DNA of 64,000 bases from Streptomyces kurssanovii (GCF_014649695.1 NZ_BMTN01000023.1:57102-121101), one strand, 5' to 3'. Shown: positions 1 to 10,321, counted from the stretch's first letter. The notes: generated from the letters alone by a model not told the origin. Numbers and translations: made by a program.

Positions 1-540
1 GGCCACCTCCGGTGACTTGCGTCCGCTCAGGGTAGTGGAGACCGTTTCGCACGGGGTGTGAAACAAGTGCGCTTTTCCACGCCTCGCGCGCGCTCCCGGA
101 GTGCGGCCGGGGCCTGTTGACTGAACTGCCTCTCACAGAGGCCGGCCGGGCCGCCGGCTCCCCCTCGTACAGTGCGGCGGCCCCGATCGCGTCGTCCGTC
201 CTGCTGATCTGCCCGACACTCCGCGGCAGGGCGGGCGACGCCAGGCCGCGGGCGGCCCGGCCGGTCCATCGGACCCTTCCCGGCCCGCCCCTCGCACGGC
301 GCGGACCGGCTTCCCCCTCCGGCCCGCGCCGTTTCGCGTGGCGGGCGGGCGGGGGGTGGCAGGGTGGAGGCGGTCCGGACCCGGCCCGGCTTCTCCAGTG
401 CATGTTTCTGTGCTGTGCTGGAGGGGTCGGGCAGGGTCCGTCGTCTCGCGGCCGACAGCGGTCGACGCGGCAGTCGGGAGCCGGCGGTGAAGCGCCGGGC
501 GGTCGCAGCGGGCGGCGGGACGGCCGCTGGGAGGATTTCC
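1..540. other. Gene-poor upstream region
   Basis: No convincing gene was found in this stretch. Long open frames exist on both strands, but their translations are Arg/Pro/Gly-rich composition typical of wrong-frame reading of high-GC DNA, and they show no recognisable domain. The only functional signal I can support is the GGGAGG ribosome binding site just before the start at 541. The promoter of the DUF2182 gene presumably lies here but could not be pinned down. Confidence 0.5.
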
Positions 541-1347
541 ATGCTGCACAACCGCATTGCAGGCCCCTCGCCGACACAGTCGGGCAACCTCCTGCCGCGG
601 CGTGATCTCGCTGCCGCCTGGATCCTCATGGTCCTGCTCGCCGCATCGGCATGGGTACTCACTGTCGCCCAGTCCCGCGACATGGCCATGGAGCCGGGAA
701 CCATGGGTCTGGAGCTGCCGCTCTTCCTGCTGCTGTGGGTGACCATGATGGTCGCGATGATGTTCCCGTCCATGGCGCCGGTGGCGATCACCTGGGCGCG
801 GGCGATCGGCCGGCAGTCGGCAGGCGCCGCCCGCGCTGCTCGGATCGCCCAGTTCGCCGGGGGCTATCTGATCGCCTGGGCGGCATTCGGTCTGGTCGCG
901 TACGGGGCATTGACGGCGACCGCGAGGCTGGTGGACGGCAGTCCCGAGGCAGGTCGCTGGCTGGGCGCCGCCGCGTTCCTGCTCGCGGGGCTGTACCAGT
1001 TCGGGCCGCTGAAGCGCGTATGTCTGCTGCATTGCCGCAATCCGCTGTCGCACCTCGTCCGGTACGCGCGCTTCCGGCCGTGGGCCCGTGATCTGCGCGT
1101 GGGGGCGCATCACGGGCTCTACTGTGTGGGCTGCTGCTGGGGCCTGATGATCGTCCTCGTCCCGCTCGGCGTGATGAACGTGGCGGCCATGGCCGCCCTG
1201 GCGGCGGTCGTCTTCCTGGAGAAGCTGTGGCGGTGGGGCCCATGGCTCACCTGGGCGGTCGGCATCGCCTTCCTGGTCCTGGCCGCACTCGCCCCCTTCC
1301 AGGAATGGCTGCTGCCCGGCCTGCGGATGTCCGAGCCCGCGATGTAG
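541..1347 (+). CDS. DUF2182 family predicted metal-binding integral membrane protein
   Basis: A 268-residue polytopic membrane protein. The family signature is visible: a Met-rich helix reading LLLWVTMMVAMMFPSMAP near residues 60-80, a CLLHCRNPLSHL segment near residue 160, and a later YCVGCCWGLMIVLVPLGVMN segment. The conserved Cys, His and Met residues in and near the helices are why the family is described as metal-binding; its biochemical role is not established. I chose ATG 541 because GGGAGG lies eight bases upstream, and the longer frame from 364 has no membrane-protein character. It is followed 130 bp later by a DUF1326 gene, a pairing I recall from other bacteria. The likely role is a metal-dependent membrane function with that partner, which is inference. 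Confidence 0.85.
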   Translation: MLHNRIAGPSPTQSGNLLPRRDLAAAWILMVLLAASAWVLTVAQSRDMAMEPGTMGLELPLFLLLWVTMMVAMMFPSMAPVAITWARAIGRQSAGAARAARIAQFAGGYLIAWAAFGLVAYGALTATARLVDGSPEAGRWLGAAAFLLAGLYQFGPLKRVCLLHCRNPLSHLVRYARFRPWARDLRVGAHHGLYCVGCCWGLMIVLVPLGVMNVAAMAALAAVVFLEKLWRWGPWLTWAVGIAFLVLAALAPFQEWLLPGLRMSEPAM

Positions 1348-1401
1348 CCCTTTCCCTCCTGGGCCGGTAAGGCGCACTCTGGAAGGGAGGCCGCTTCGCG
1401 A

Positions 1402-1421
1402 TCCCGAGAGTGGACTCGGGA
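1402..1421. repeat. Small hairpin between DUF2182 and DUF1326 genes
   Basis: A perfect 7-bp inverted repeat (TCCCGAG / CTCGGGA) separated by 6 bases lies in the gap between the two genes. It has no U-tract, so it is more likely an mRNA processing or partial-termination structure than a strong terminator. The two genes could still share a transcript. Confidence 0.4.
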
Positions 1422-1477
1422 CACCCGGTCTCGCCACTCCGAGTGAGCTCGTACGGGCTCGTCAGGAGGGAAGCGAG

Positions 1478-2146
1478 ATGACAGAACAGGCCACCACCGG
1501 TACGCGCTGGCACCTGACCGGCGACTGGTTCGACGTGTGCAAGTGCGCCATTCCGTGCCCCTGCACGTTCGCCCAGCCCCCCACCTACGGCGACTGCGAA
1601 GGCGTGCTGGCCTGGCACATCCGGGAAGGCACCTTCGGCGACGTACGGCTGGACGATCTCAACGTGCTGATGCTCGGCTCCTTCGTCGGCAACGCATGGG
1701 CCCGCGAGCACACCGACGCGTACGCAGCGGTGTTCTTCGACGAGCGCGCCGACGAACGGCAGCGCGCCGCCCTGCAGAGCATCTTCGGCGGTGAGGCGGG
1801 CGGATGGCCCGCGGAGTTCGGTGAGATGTTCGGCCCCGAGATGCGGGGCATGGAGTTCGCTCCCATCCGGATCGAGGTCGACGAGGGCCTGGGCGCCTGG
1901 CGCGCGGAGATCCCGGGGCGGGTGACGGCACGTGCCGAGGCTCTGACCGGGCCGACCACTCCGGAAGGCGCACGCGTGCAGGTGCACAACCCACCGGGCG
2001 CCGAGGTCGGTCCCGGCCAGGTCGCGACCTGGGGACGGGCCACCACCGACCGCGCCGACGCCTACGGCTTCACCTGGGAGCGCTCGGGGAAGTCGAGCAA
2101 GCACTTCCCCTTCGACTGGAGCGGCCCGGACGAACGGTCCAGCTGA
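1478..2146 (+). CDS. DUF1326 domain-containing protein
   Basis: A 222-residue soluble protein with the DUF1326 hallmark near the N-terminus: a Cys cluster CKCAIPCPC at about residues 22-30, followed by YGDCEG. The arrangement looks suited to binding a soft metal ion, but no function is proven for the family. ATG 1478 is preceded by a strong AGGAGGG site. No signal peptide or membrane helix is visible. It lies just downstream of a DUF2182 membrane protein in the same direction, suggesting the two act together, possibly as a soluble metal carrier with a membrane partner (inference). Confidence 0.87.
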   Translation: MTEQATTGTRWHLTGDWFDVCKCAIPCPCTFAQPPTYGDCEGVLAWHIREGTFGDVRLDDLNVLMLGSFVGNAWAREHTDAYAAVFFDERADERQRAALQSIFGGEAGGWPAEFGEMFGPEMRGMEFAPIRIEVDEGLGAWRAEIPGRVTARAEALTGPTTPEGARVQVHNPPGAEVGPGQVATWGRATTDRADAYGFTWERSGKSSKHFPFDWSGPDERSS

Positions 2147-2594
2147 AACGACGCGCTCGTCGGTCTCCGCGAGCCCCCACCGCTGCCCGCCCTGTCCGAG
2201 GCGCCGCACGGCCGGGTGTCCTCTCACCCCTGCCGGCGCGGCCCGCCGGAGGCCGGAACGTAGTGGGGCACCGCTGCGCGCCTACGGGCGCCCGCCGGCG
2301 ACCTGACCAGGTTGGGCCGGTGCCGTACGGCTGGAGCACCGGTACTGGAGGTCCGGCGAGGTGGCGGCGTCGCGCGATGACGTGACCGACGTGCTGGTCG
2401 CGCATGTCGCTCGGCGCCTGTCGTACACGCTGGTCTTCCGCTCGGGGTGCGATCGGGCGGGCGCCAGGACACCACTGGCTACCCGCACCGCGTCGCGGCC
2501 ACGCGATCGCCGTCGACGGCGCGTGACCGCCGAAGGAACCGGTGGCCGACCGGGCGAGAGGTCAAAGGGCCCGCCACAGGCGCCACGCGGAAGA
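2147..2594. other. Intergenic region between DUF1326 and pheT
   Basis: About 450 bp without a supported gene, between two convergent genes. An open frame from 2361 on the plus strand has a reasonable GGAGG upstream of a GTG and a plausible first 25 residues. It then becomes Arg-rich low-information sequence and runs antisense into pheT, so at most it is a decayed gene start. The right edge holds the pheT terminator. Confidence 0.4.
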
Positions 2595-2620
2595 GCCCGC
2601 CCGGATCGCTCCGGGCGGGC
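2595..2620 (-). terminator. Terminator of pheST
   Basis: A perfect 11-bp GC-rich inverted repeat (GCCCGCCCGGA / TCCGGGCGGGC) with a 4-base loop lies 24 bp past the pheT stop. Flanking AAG and CTT give a short T-rich tail on the minus strand. This form is typical of Streptomyces terminators, which often lack a long U-tract. Confidence 0.75.
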
Positions 2621-2643
2621 CCTTCCACACCACGCGGCACGGC

Positions 2644-5171
2644 TCACGCGCCCCGCAGCACCGCTCCCGTGCGCTCCGACGCCAGCGACACCGCCGCGTC
2701 CCGTGCGGCCGACGCCTCGTCGACGGTCAGCGTGCGGTCCGCCGCGCGGAAGCGCAGCGCGTACGCGAGCGACTTGCGGCCCTCGCCGATCTGCTCGCCC
2801 GTGAAGACGTCGAACAGCCGGATGGACTCCAGCAGGTGGCCCGCGCCCTCGCGCAGCGCCGATTCGACGTCGGCCGTGGGCACGTCGTTCGCGACGACGA
2901 GCGCGACGTCCTGCGTGGCCACCGGGAAGGTGGAGATCCGCGGGGCCTGGACGACGCCGGCCGACGCCTGCTCCAGCACGTCGAGCTCCAGCTCCGTCGC
3001 GCAGGTGCGCTCCGGCAGGTGCAGGGCCTTGACGACGCGCGGGTGCAGTTCGCCCGCGTGGCCGACGAGGGTCTCCTCGCCGTCCACCGTCGCGTACAGC
3101 GCGGCGCAGCGGCCGGGGTGCCACGGCGCGTGCTGGTCGGCGCGGATCGTCAGCTCGACGCCCGCCTCGCGGGCGACGAGCCGGCCTGCCTCGATGGCGT
3201 CGGCCCAGTCGGCCGGGCGGCCCTTGCCCCACCAGCCGTCCTGCTCGCGGGCGCCCGCGAGGACGACGGCGACGCGGCGCGGCTGGCGCGGCAGCGCCGC
3301 GTTCAGCGAGGCGATCTCCTCGTCGGTGGGCCTGCGGTCCACGGGCGGCGTCACCGCCGGCCGCTCCTCGCCGGTCGGGCGGAAGACGAGACCGGTCTCG
3401 AAGAGCGCCAGGTCGTGGCTGCCGCGCCCGTCGTTGCGCCGCAGGGCGCCGAGGAGGCCGGGCAGCAGCGTGGTGCGCAGCGCCGGCTCCTCGTCGGAGA
3501 GCGGGTTGACGAGCCTCACGACCCGGCGGCGGGCGTCGTCGGCCTCCAGGCCGAGCTGGTCGAGAACCGGTTCGCCGATGAAGGGGTAGTTCGGCGCCTC
3601 GACGTAGCCGGCGCCGGCGAGCGCGCGGCCGACCCGGCGGTGCAGACGCTGGCGTGCGGTGAGACCGCGGCCGGACGGCGGGGTGGGCAGGGTCGAGGGG
3701 AGATTCTCGTAGCCCTCGAGCCGGATGACCTCTTCCGCGAGGTCGTTCGGCTCGGCGAGGTCGGGCCGCCACGAGGGGACGGTGACGACGAGGTCGTCCT
3801 GCCCGTAGACGTCGCAGCCGACCTCCTGGAGGCGGCGCACCACGGTCTCGCGGCCGTAGGTGACACCCGCGACGCGGTCGGGGTGGTCCGCCGGCATGGC
3901 GATGGTGCGCGGGGCGCTGGGGGCGACGACCTGGGTGACGCCGCCCTCCGCCGTGCCGCCGGCGAGGAGCACCAGCAGGTCGACGGTGCGCTGCGCGGCC
4001 GCGGCGGCTGCCTGCGGGTCGACGCCGCGCTCGAAGCGCTTGGACGCCTCGGAGGACAGCTTGTGCCGGCGCGCGGTGCGGGCGATGGCGACCGGGTCGA
4101 AGTGCGCGGCCTCGATGACGACCTCGGTGGTGCCGTTGATCCGGCCGGTCTCCGGGTCGGGGGCCGCGTCGGCGATCTCGGTGTTCGCGCCGCCCATGAC
4201 GCCCGCGAGGCCGATCGGCCCGCGGTTGTCGGTGATGACGAGGTCCTCGGCGTCGAGGACGCGGGTGGTGCCGTCGAGGGTGGTGAGCTTCTCGCCGGGC
4301 TCCGCGCGGCGTACCCCGATCGGCCCGTCGAGGCGGGACCTGTCGTAGGCGTGCAGCGGCTGGCCGAGCTCGAGCATCACGTAGTTGGTGATGTCGACGG
4401 CGAGCGAGATGGGGCGCATCCCGGCCTTCTGCAGCCGGCGCCGCAGCCAGATCGGGGAGCGGGCCTCCGGCTCGAGGCCGACGACCGTACGTGCGGTGAA
4501 GCTGTCGCAGCCGACGGGGTCGGCCACCTTGACGCCGTAGCCGTACGAGTTGGGTCCGGGCACGTCGAGCAGCGCCGGGTCACGCAGCGGCAGGCCGTAG
4601 GCGGTGGCCGTCTCGCGGGCGACGCCGCGCATGGACAGGGCGTAGCCGCGGTCGGGGGTGACGGCGATGTCGAGGACCTCGTCGACGAGCTCGAGGAGCT
4701 TGATCGCGTCGGTGCCGGCCTCGTGCTCGGGCGGGAGCACGATGATGCCGCCGCTGCCGTCGTCGCCCATGCCGAGCTCGTCGCCGGAGCAGATCATGCC
4801 GTGGGACGTCCGGCCGTACGTCTTGCGTGCGGCGATGGCGAAGTCGCCGGGCAGCACGGCGCCGGGGAGGACCACGACGACCTTGTCGCCGACGGAGAAG
4901 TTACGGGCGCCACAGACGATCTCCTGCGGCTCACCGGTGCCGTTGGCCTGGCCGACGTCGACGGTGCAGAAGCGGATGGGCTTCTTGAACTCCGTCAGTT
5001 CCTCGATGGTCAGCACCTGGCCGACGACGAGCGGGCCCTTGAGCCCGGCGCCGAGCTGCTCGACGGTCTCGACCTCGAGCCCGGCGGCGATGAGCTTGGC
5101 CTGCACGTCACGACCGGTCTCCGTCGCCGGCAGGTCGACGTACTCCCGCAGCCAAGAAAGCGGGACCCGCA

Positions 5172-5172
<1 letters not shown>
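2644..5172 (-). CDS. pheT: Phenylalanine--tRNA ligase beta subunit
   Basis: Beta chain of the alpha2-beta2 phenylalanyl-tRNA synthetase, which charges tRNA-Phe in the cytoplasm. Its 842 residues match the usual bacterial length. The order is the start [15 protein letters not shown], a tRNA-binding (EMAP/OB) domain at about residues 40-150 with [12 protein letters not shown], the B3/B4 editing domain containing the [14 protein letters not shown] region at about 300, B5, the catalytic-like core, and a C-terminal anticodon-binding ferredoxin-fold domain ending [16 protein letters not shown]. Its ATG overlaps the pheS stop (TGATG), so the two subunits are translationally coupled. A strong hairpin follows. 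Confidence 0.98.
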
Positions 5173-6452
<1,280 letters not shown>

Positions 6453-7580
6453 CTACTGGAGATGCGCCGGGGTGCCGACGGGCAGGATAAATCGGAACTG
6501 GGCACCGCCGCCGGGGCCACGGCCGACCGTGATCGTCCCGCCGTGGGCCTCGACGATGCCCTTGACGATGTAGAGCCCGAGGCCGGTGCCACCGCGCTTG
6601 CTCCCCCGCCAGAAGCGGGTGAAGACCCGTGCCATCGACTCCTCCGGAATGCCGGGACCCTCGTCGCTCACGGTGACGGCGGTGCCGGTCCCGCTCTGCT
6701 CGCCGGCAGATGGCGAGGGCGCTATGTCGATCGTGACAGTTCCCTCGCCGTGCCGCACCGCGTTTTCCAGCAGGTTGCCGAGCACCTGGTCGACCTTGTC
6801 GGGGTCGGCCCACAGGTCGGGCAGCGGGCGGGTGACGTCGACACGGAACCGGCCGGGGGTCTGGCCGGCGGCCACGTTCGCGTCGACGTGGCGGCGCACG
6901 GCGGCTGCGAGATCGACGGGCTGGCGGCGCACCTCGAGCCGTCCGGAGTCGATGCGGGAGATGTCGAGGAGCTCCGCGATGAGGCGGGTGACGCGGTTGG
7001 CGTCGGCGTCGACGGTCTCCAGCATCAGCCGCTTCTGGTCGTCTGTGAAGCGTTCCCACTTGGCGAGGAGCGTCGCCGTGAAGCCTTTGACGGAGGTCAG
7101 CGGCGAGCGCAGCTCATGGGCGACGGTGGCGATCAGTTCGGCGTGGCTGCGTTCGCTGCGGCGCCTGGCCTCCGTGCCGCGCAGGCTGACGACGAGCCTG
7201 CGCACCGGCCCGGTGGGGACGTCGCGCACGTACCGGGCGGAGACGAGGATCTCGCGGCCGCCGGGCAGCAGCAGGTTCCGCTCGGGCTGGCCGACGCGGG
7301 TGGCGAGTCCGCCGTAGGGGTCGGTGAGGGTCCACCAGCGGCGTCCCTTGAGGTCCTCCAGCGGCAGCACCCGCTCCAGCGGCCGTCCGATCGCGTCGGC
7401 CCGTGCCACGGCGGTGATGCGGACGGCGGCCCGGTTGAAGCACACGACCCGGCCCGTCTCGTCGGCCACGACGAGGCCGTCCGGGAGGTCGTCGGGGTCG
7501 ATCCCGGGGGCCTCGGGGCAGCCGGAAGGGCCCAGGTGGAAATCCTGTGGCTGTGTCGGCCTGCTGGTCCCGACCGTCAT
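6453..7580 (-). CDS. PAS-domain sensor histidine kinase (orphan)
   Basis: A 375-residue cytoplasmic sensor kinase. A PAS domain covers about residues 28-130 (DLPDGLVVADETGRVVCFNR onward). It is followed by HisKA with the phospho-acceptor H-box VAHELRSPLTSVKGF and a HATPase domain showing the N-box NLLENAVRHG, DEGPGIPEE, and the G2 box GGTGLGLYIVKGI. No membrane helix or signal peptide was found, so it should sense an internal signal. I chose ATG 7580, with GAGAGGTGGGG upstream; the longer frame to 7739 adds non-conserved sequence. No response regulator is adjacent. The NarL-type regulator at 59.7 kb belongs to a different kinase class and is not a natural partner. Confidence 0.92.
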   Translation of the reverse strand: MTVGTSRPTQPQDFHLGPSGCPEAPGIDPDDLPDGLVVADETGRVVCFNRAAVRITAVARADAIGRPLERVLPLEDLKGRRWWTLTDPYGGLATRVGQPERNLLLPGGREILVSARYVRDVPTGPVRRLVVSLRGTEARRRSERSHAELIATVAHELRSPLTSVKGFTATLLAKWERFTDDQKRLMLETVDADANRVTRLIAELLDISRIDSGRLEVRRQPVDLAAAVRRHVDANVAAGQTPGRFRVDVTRPLPDLWADPDKVDQVLGNLLENAVRHGEGTVTIDIAPSPSAGEQSGTGTAVTVSDEGPGIPEESMARVFTRFWRGSKRGGTGLGLYIVKGIVEAHGGTITVGRGPGGGAQFRFILPVGTPAHLQ

Positions 7581-7678
7581 GTCCCCGTACCCCACCTCTC
7601 CGCCGGCGCAGTGGGCCCCCGAGTGCGTCACCCTACTAGCTGAAAGTGACGTCGCCGACCCCCTGAGCGAGTGGTCCG

Positions 7679-8530
7679 TCAGCTTGCCGGGGCACCCTTG
7701 GCCCCGGCGCGCTGGGCGCGCGCCGACGCGTAGAGACATACGGCGGCGGCGGTCGCCAGGTTCAGGCTCTCGGCCTTTCCGTGGATCGGGACGCGGACGA
7801 CGGCATCGGCGAGGGCGCGGGTCTCCTCCGGCAGGCCCCAGGCCTCGTTGCCGAAGACCCAGGCGGTGGGGCCGCCCATGGTGCCGGCGTCGAGTTCGTC
7901 GTCAAGGTCCTGCTCACCGGCGCCGTCCGCCGCGAGGACGCGTACGCCGGCGTCGCGCAGCCCTTGGACGGCCTGCTCGACGGGTACCCCGACGGCGACC
8001 GGCAGGTGGAAGTGGGAGCCGACCGACGCCCGCACCGACTTGGGGTTGTACAGGTCGACGGACGCGTCGGTGAGGATCACCGCGTCCGCCCCGGCCGCGT
8101 CGGCGCAGCGCAGCACGGTCCCCGCGTTCCCGGGGTCACGCACGTGCGCGAGCACGGCGACGAGCTTGGGCCGGGCGGCCAGGATGTCCTCGAACGGCGA
8201 GTCGAGGAACCGGCAGACGCCGACGAGTCCTTGCGGCGTGACGGTCTGCGACACCTCGGCGAGCACGGTGTCCGCCGCGTGGTGGACGCGGGCTCCCGCG
8301 GCGTGGGCGGCGTCGATGATGTCGGCGTAGCGCTCGGCGGCCTCGACGGTGGTGAACAGCTCGACCAGGGTCGCCTCGCCGTCGGGTCGGCGATGGGCGA
8401 CCGCCTCCCGGACTGCCTGCGGCCCCTCGGCGATGAACAGACGGTCCTTGCCCCGGAAGTTGCGCTTGGCGAGCCGCCGCGCGGCGGTGACGCGCGGGGA
8501 GCGGGGGGAGATCAGCTCGGGGGTCGGCAT
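7679..8530 (-). CDS. TrmH/SpoU-family RNA 2'-O-methyltransferase
   Basis: A 283-residue SPOUT methyltransferase with the N-terminal substrate-binding domain (SPRVTAARRLAKRNFR, a typical rRNA methyltransferase opening) and the C-terminal knotted SAM-binding domain. The three SPOUT motifs are present: NAGTVLRCADAAGADAVIL, FGNEAWGLPEE, and VPIHGKAESLNLATAAAV near the C-terminus. The likely substrate is 23S rRNA, but the exact nucleotide cannot be told from sequence. I chose ATG 8530 (MPTPELISPRSP); the frame extends to 8653 but overlaps the upstream terminator. It lies downstream of rplT on the same strand, in a translation-gene neighbourhood. Confidence 0.9.
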   Translation of the reverse strand: MPTPELISPRSPRVTAARRLAKRNFRGKDRLFIAEGPQAVREAVAHRRPDGEATLVELFTTVEAAERYADIIDAAHAAGARVHHAADTVLAEVSQTVTPQGLVGVCRFLDSPFEDILAARPKLVAVLAHVRDPGNAGTVLRCADAAGADAVILTDASVDLYNPKSVRASVGSHFHLPVAVGVPVEQAVQGLRDAGVRVLAADGAGEQDLDDELDAGTMGGPTAWVFGNEAWGLPEETRALADAVVRVPIHGKAESLNLATAAAVCLYASARAQRAGAKGAPAS

Positions 8531-8651
8531 GCGGCTCGGCGGCTCTCTCTCACGGGACTGCGTACGAAAGGTCGAAAGTCGAAAGGTCGAGGGGTTCGGC
8601 AGGGCGCTCCACCGCGCCCGGAAAGGGGACGCGGCCGAGGCGGGCAAACGC

Positions 8652-8685
8652 ACCGGACCCGCAGGCCAAGGCCTGCGGGTCCGGT
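8652..8685 (-). terminator. Terminator after rplT
   Basis: A perfect 16-bp inverted repeat (ACCGGACCCGCAGGCC and its complement) with a 2-base centre lies just past the rplT stop at 8702. It should end most infC-rpmI-rplT transcripts before the methyltransferase gene. Confidence 0.8.
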
Positions 8686-8701
8686 CGGCTCGATGCGGGT
8701 G

Positions 8702-9085
8702 TCAGGCGGCCTTGGGAGCGTTGACGTCGCTCGGCAGGGCCTTCTGCGCAACCTCGACGAGCGCGGCGAACGCGCCCGCGTCGTTCACGGCGAGCTCGGC
8801 CAGGATCTTGCGGTCCACCTCGATGTTGGCGGCCTTCAGACCCTGGATGAGGCGGTTGTACGTCATGCCGTTCTGGCGTGCAGCGGCGTTGATGCGCTGG
8901 ATCCACAGCTGACGGAAGTCGCCCTTGCGCTTCTTGCGGTCGTTGTAGTTGTAGACCAGGGAGTGAGTGACCTGCTCCTTGGCCTTGCGGTACAGGCGCG
9001 AACGCTGCCCGCGGTAACCGCTGGCCTGCTCGAGGATCGCCCGGCGCTTCTTGTGGGCGTTGACTGCCCGCTTGACGCGTGCCAC
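8702..9085 (-). CDS. rplT: 50S ribosomal protein L20
   Basis: Large-subunit protein L20 (bL20), needed early in 50S assembly and binding 23S rRNA. Its 127 residues fit the family. The opening [20 protein letters not shown] and the [22 protein letters not shown] segment are unmistakable. The start is GTG 9085 with AAGGAG seven bases upstream. It is the last gene of the conserved infC-rpmI-rplT operon, where in other bacteria L20 represses its own mRNA. A strong hairpin follows. Confidence 0.98.
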   Translation of the reverse strand: MARVKRAVNAHKKRRAILEQASGYRGQRSRLYRKAKEQVTHSLVYNYNDRKKRKGDFRQLWIQRINAAARQNGMTYNRLIQGLKAANIEVDRKILAELAVNDAGAFAALVEVAQKALPSDVNAPKAA

Positions 9086-9185
9086 TTGTTAACTCCTTGT
9101 AGCGGGGCCGTGGTGTGTGCTCACACGGCCCGGAAACGAATTGGTCCCGGTCTCGGCGCGTGTCCCCGTCGAAGGGACACGAACG

Positions 9186-9380
9186 TCACTTGCCGAGAAG
9201 CTTCTTGATGGTCTTCGAGTCGCCCGGGGCCATCTCGGCGTTGCCGGTCAGGCGGCGCGTCAGCTTGGACGGCTTGTGCTCGAGCAGGTGGCGCTTGCCG
9301 GCGCGCTCACGGAGCACCTTGCCGGAGCCGGTGATCTTGAAGCGCTTCTTGGCACCGCTGTGCGTCTTGTTCTTCGGCAT
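9186..9380 (-). CDS. rpmI: 50S ribosomal protein L35
   Basis: Small basic large-subunit protein bL35, 64 residues. It starts [22 protein letters not shown] and ends in the conserved KKLLGK-type tail. ATG 9380 follows GAGGAG with a spacer of about ten bases. It lies between infC (120 bp upstream) and rplT (100 bp downstream), the standard operon order. Confidence 0.98.
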   Translation of the reverse strand: MPKNKTHSGAKKRFKITGSGKVLRERAGKRHLLEHKPSKLTRRLTGNAEMAPGDSKTIKKLLGK

Positions 9381-9500
9381 CGCGCCGTTATCTCCTCGTC
9401 AGTGGCGCTCCCCCGGTGCGGGCACCGGACTACGGGAGCGTCAGATCTTGGTTGTGGATTCCGGGCAGGACCCGGGGCTGCCACGGGGGCAGCCCCTCGG

Positions 9501-10127
9501 TCACGCCTCGGAAGGTGTGTCGGTCGGGGCGTCGACGCCCTCGCCCTCCGGCGAGCCCTGGCGCTCCGCCTTGCGTGCGGCCTGGGCCTCACGCGCCTCG
9601 GCCATCGCCTCGGTCTTCTTCTTGTGGGGGCCGAGAACCATGATCATGTTCCGGCCGTCCTGCTTCGGGTTCGACTCGATGAAGCCGAGATCCTCTACGT
9701 CTGCGGCGAGGCGCTGCAGCAGACGGAAGCCAAGTTCGGGGCGGGACTGCTCACGACCACGGAACATGATCGTGATCTTGACCTTGTCGCCCTGCTTGAG
9801 GAACCGGACGACGTGACCCTTTTTGGTGTCGTAGTCGTGCGGATCGATCTTCGGCCGGAGCTTCATTTCCTTGATGACCGTGTGCGCCTGGTTCTTGCGC
9901 GCCTCACGGGCCTTCATGGCCGACTCGTACTTGAACTTCCCGTAGTCCATGAGCTTGCAGACGGGCGGACGGGCATTCGCCGCCACCTCGACGAGGTCGA
10001 GGTCGTACTCCTGAGCAAGCTCAAGGGCCTTGGCAAGCGGAACAATCCCGACCTGCTCGCCGCTGGGACCGACAAGTCGCACCTCGGGAACGCGAATCCG
10101 GTCGTTGATGCGGGGCTCGGCGCTGAT
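9501..10127 (-). CDS. infC: Translation initiation factor IF-3, apparent ATC start
   Basis: IF-3 binds the 30S subunit, keeps subunits apart and proofreads the start codon. The N-domain ([19 protein letters not shown]), linker, and C-domain ([34 protein letters not shown]) are all present, with an Ala/Glu/Arg-rich Streptomyces tail. I place the start at ATC 10127. AGGAGG (10132-10137) lies four bases before it, and the next residues begin the conserved IF-3 N-terminus. The only conventional upstream start, GTG 10151, has no ribosome binding site. Using it would place the AGGAGG inside the gene and add a TTA codon, which is rare in Streptomyces. Non-AUG starts on infC are known to let IF-3 limit its own synthesis. 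About 208 residues from ATC. Confidence 0.93.
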   Translation of the reverse strand: MSAEPRINDRIRVPEVRLVGPSGEQVGIVPLAKALELAQEYDLDLVEVAANARPPVCKLMDYGKFKYESAMKAREARKNQAHTVIKEMKLRPKIDPHDYDTKKGHVVRFLKQGDKVKITIMFRGREQSRPELGFRLLQRLAADVEDLGFIESNPKQDGRNMIMVLGPHKKKTEAMAEAREAQAARKAERQGSPEGEGVDAPTDTPSEA

Positions 10128-10137
10128 GGATCCTCCT
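10125..10137 (-). promoter_or_regulatory. infC ribosome binding site with AUC start codon
   Basis: On the minus strand, AGGAGG is followed by ATCC and then ATC AGC GCC, where the IF-3 protein family begins. The SD is a full match and the spacer is short. A weak start codon here would make infC translation sensitive to IF-3 discrimination against non-canonical starts, the autoregulation known for the AUU start in E. coli. This is inferred from sequence only. Confidence 0.7.
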
Positions 10138-10211
10138 AAGTAGCACCACACGGATGTCTGGCAGACAGCCGCGTAACGTCTGTTTCGTCAGACCAACCGC
10201 ACCGGAACGTC

Positions 10212-10232
10212 AAAAATGCCCCGGACGGGACA
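10212..10232 (-). terminator. Terminator-like attenuator hairpin in infC leader
   Basis: Read on the minus strand, TGTCCC-GTCC-GGGGCA forms a six-pair stem (one G-U) followed at once by TTTTT. It lies about 85 bases before the infC start codon, inside the transcript leader rather than after a gene. A U-tract is unusual in this genome, so the site looks like a real intrinsic attenuator controlling infC-rpmI-rplT. Confidence 0.6.
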
Positions 10233-10264
10233 CAGGCGGCAGCTCCTTGAATACCGGAGCACCG

Positions 10265-10280
10265 CCGCGGTGTACCGCGG
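10265..10280 (-). repeat. infC leader hairpin (CCGCGG-TGTA-CCGCGG)
   Basis: A perfect 6-bp inverted repeat with a 4-base loop in the long infC leader, upstream of the terminator-like hairpin. It could be one arm of an alternative antiterminator or protein-binding fold. Confidence 0.5.
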
Positions 10281-10298
10281 GGCGCACATCGGGCGACT

Positions 10299-10321
10299 CC
10301 ATCGTCCGTACGGAACGATGG
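10299..10321 (-). repeat. infC leader hairpin (CCATCGT / ACGATGG)
   Basis: A perfect outer 7-bp inverted repeat with an inner CCGTACGG palindrome and one bulged base. It is the second stable structure in the infC leader and a candidate binding site for L20, IF-3 or another regulator. Confidence 0.5.

Noticed and set aside
2361-2804. Plus-strand ORF with GGAGG before a GTG
   Set aside because: The first 25 residues look protein-like, but the rest is Arg/Pro-rich and lies antisense to pheT. No family is recognisable. At most it is a decayed start.
7581-7739. N-terminal extension of the histidine kinase
   Set aside because: It adds 53 residues without PAS or helix character and overlaps the 3' end of the methyltransferase gene. 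ATG 7580 has a good ribosome binding site.
10149-10151. GTG as the start of infC
   Set aside because: No ribosome binding site precedes it, it would include AGGAGG and a TTA codon inside the gene, and the extra residues are not part of the IF-3 family.
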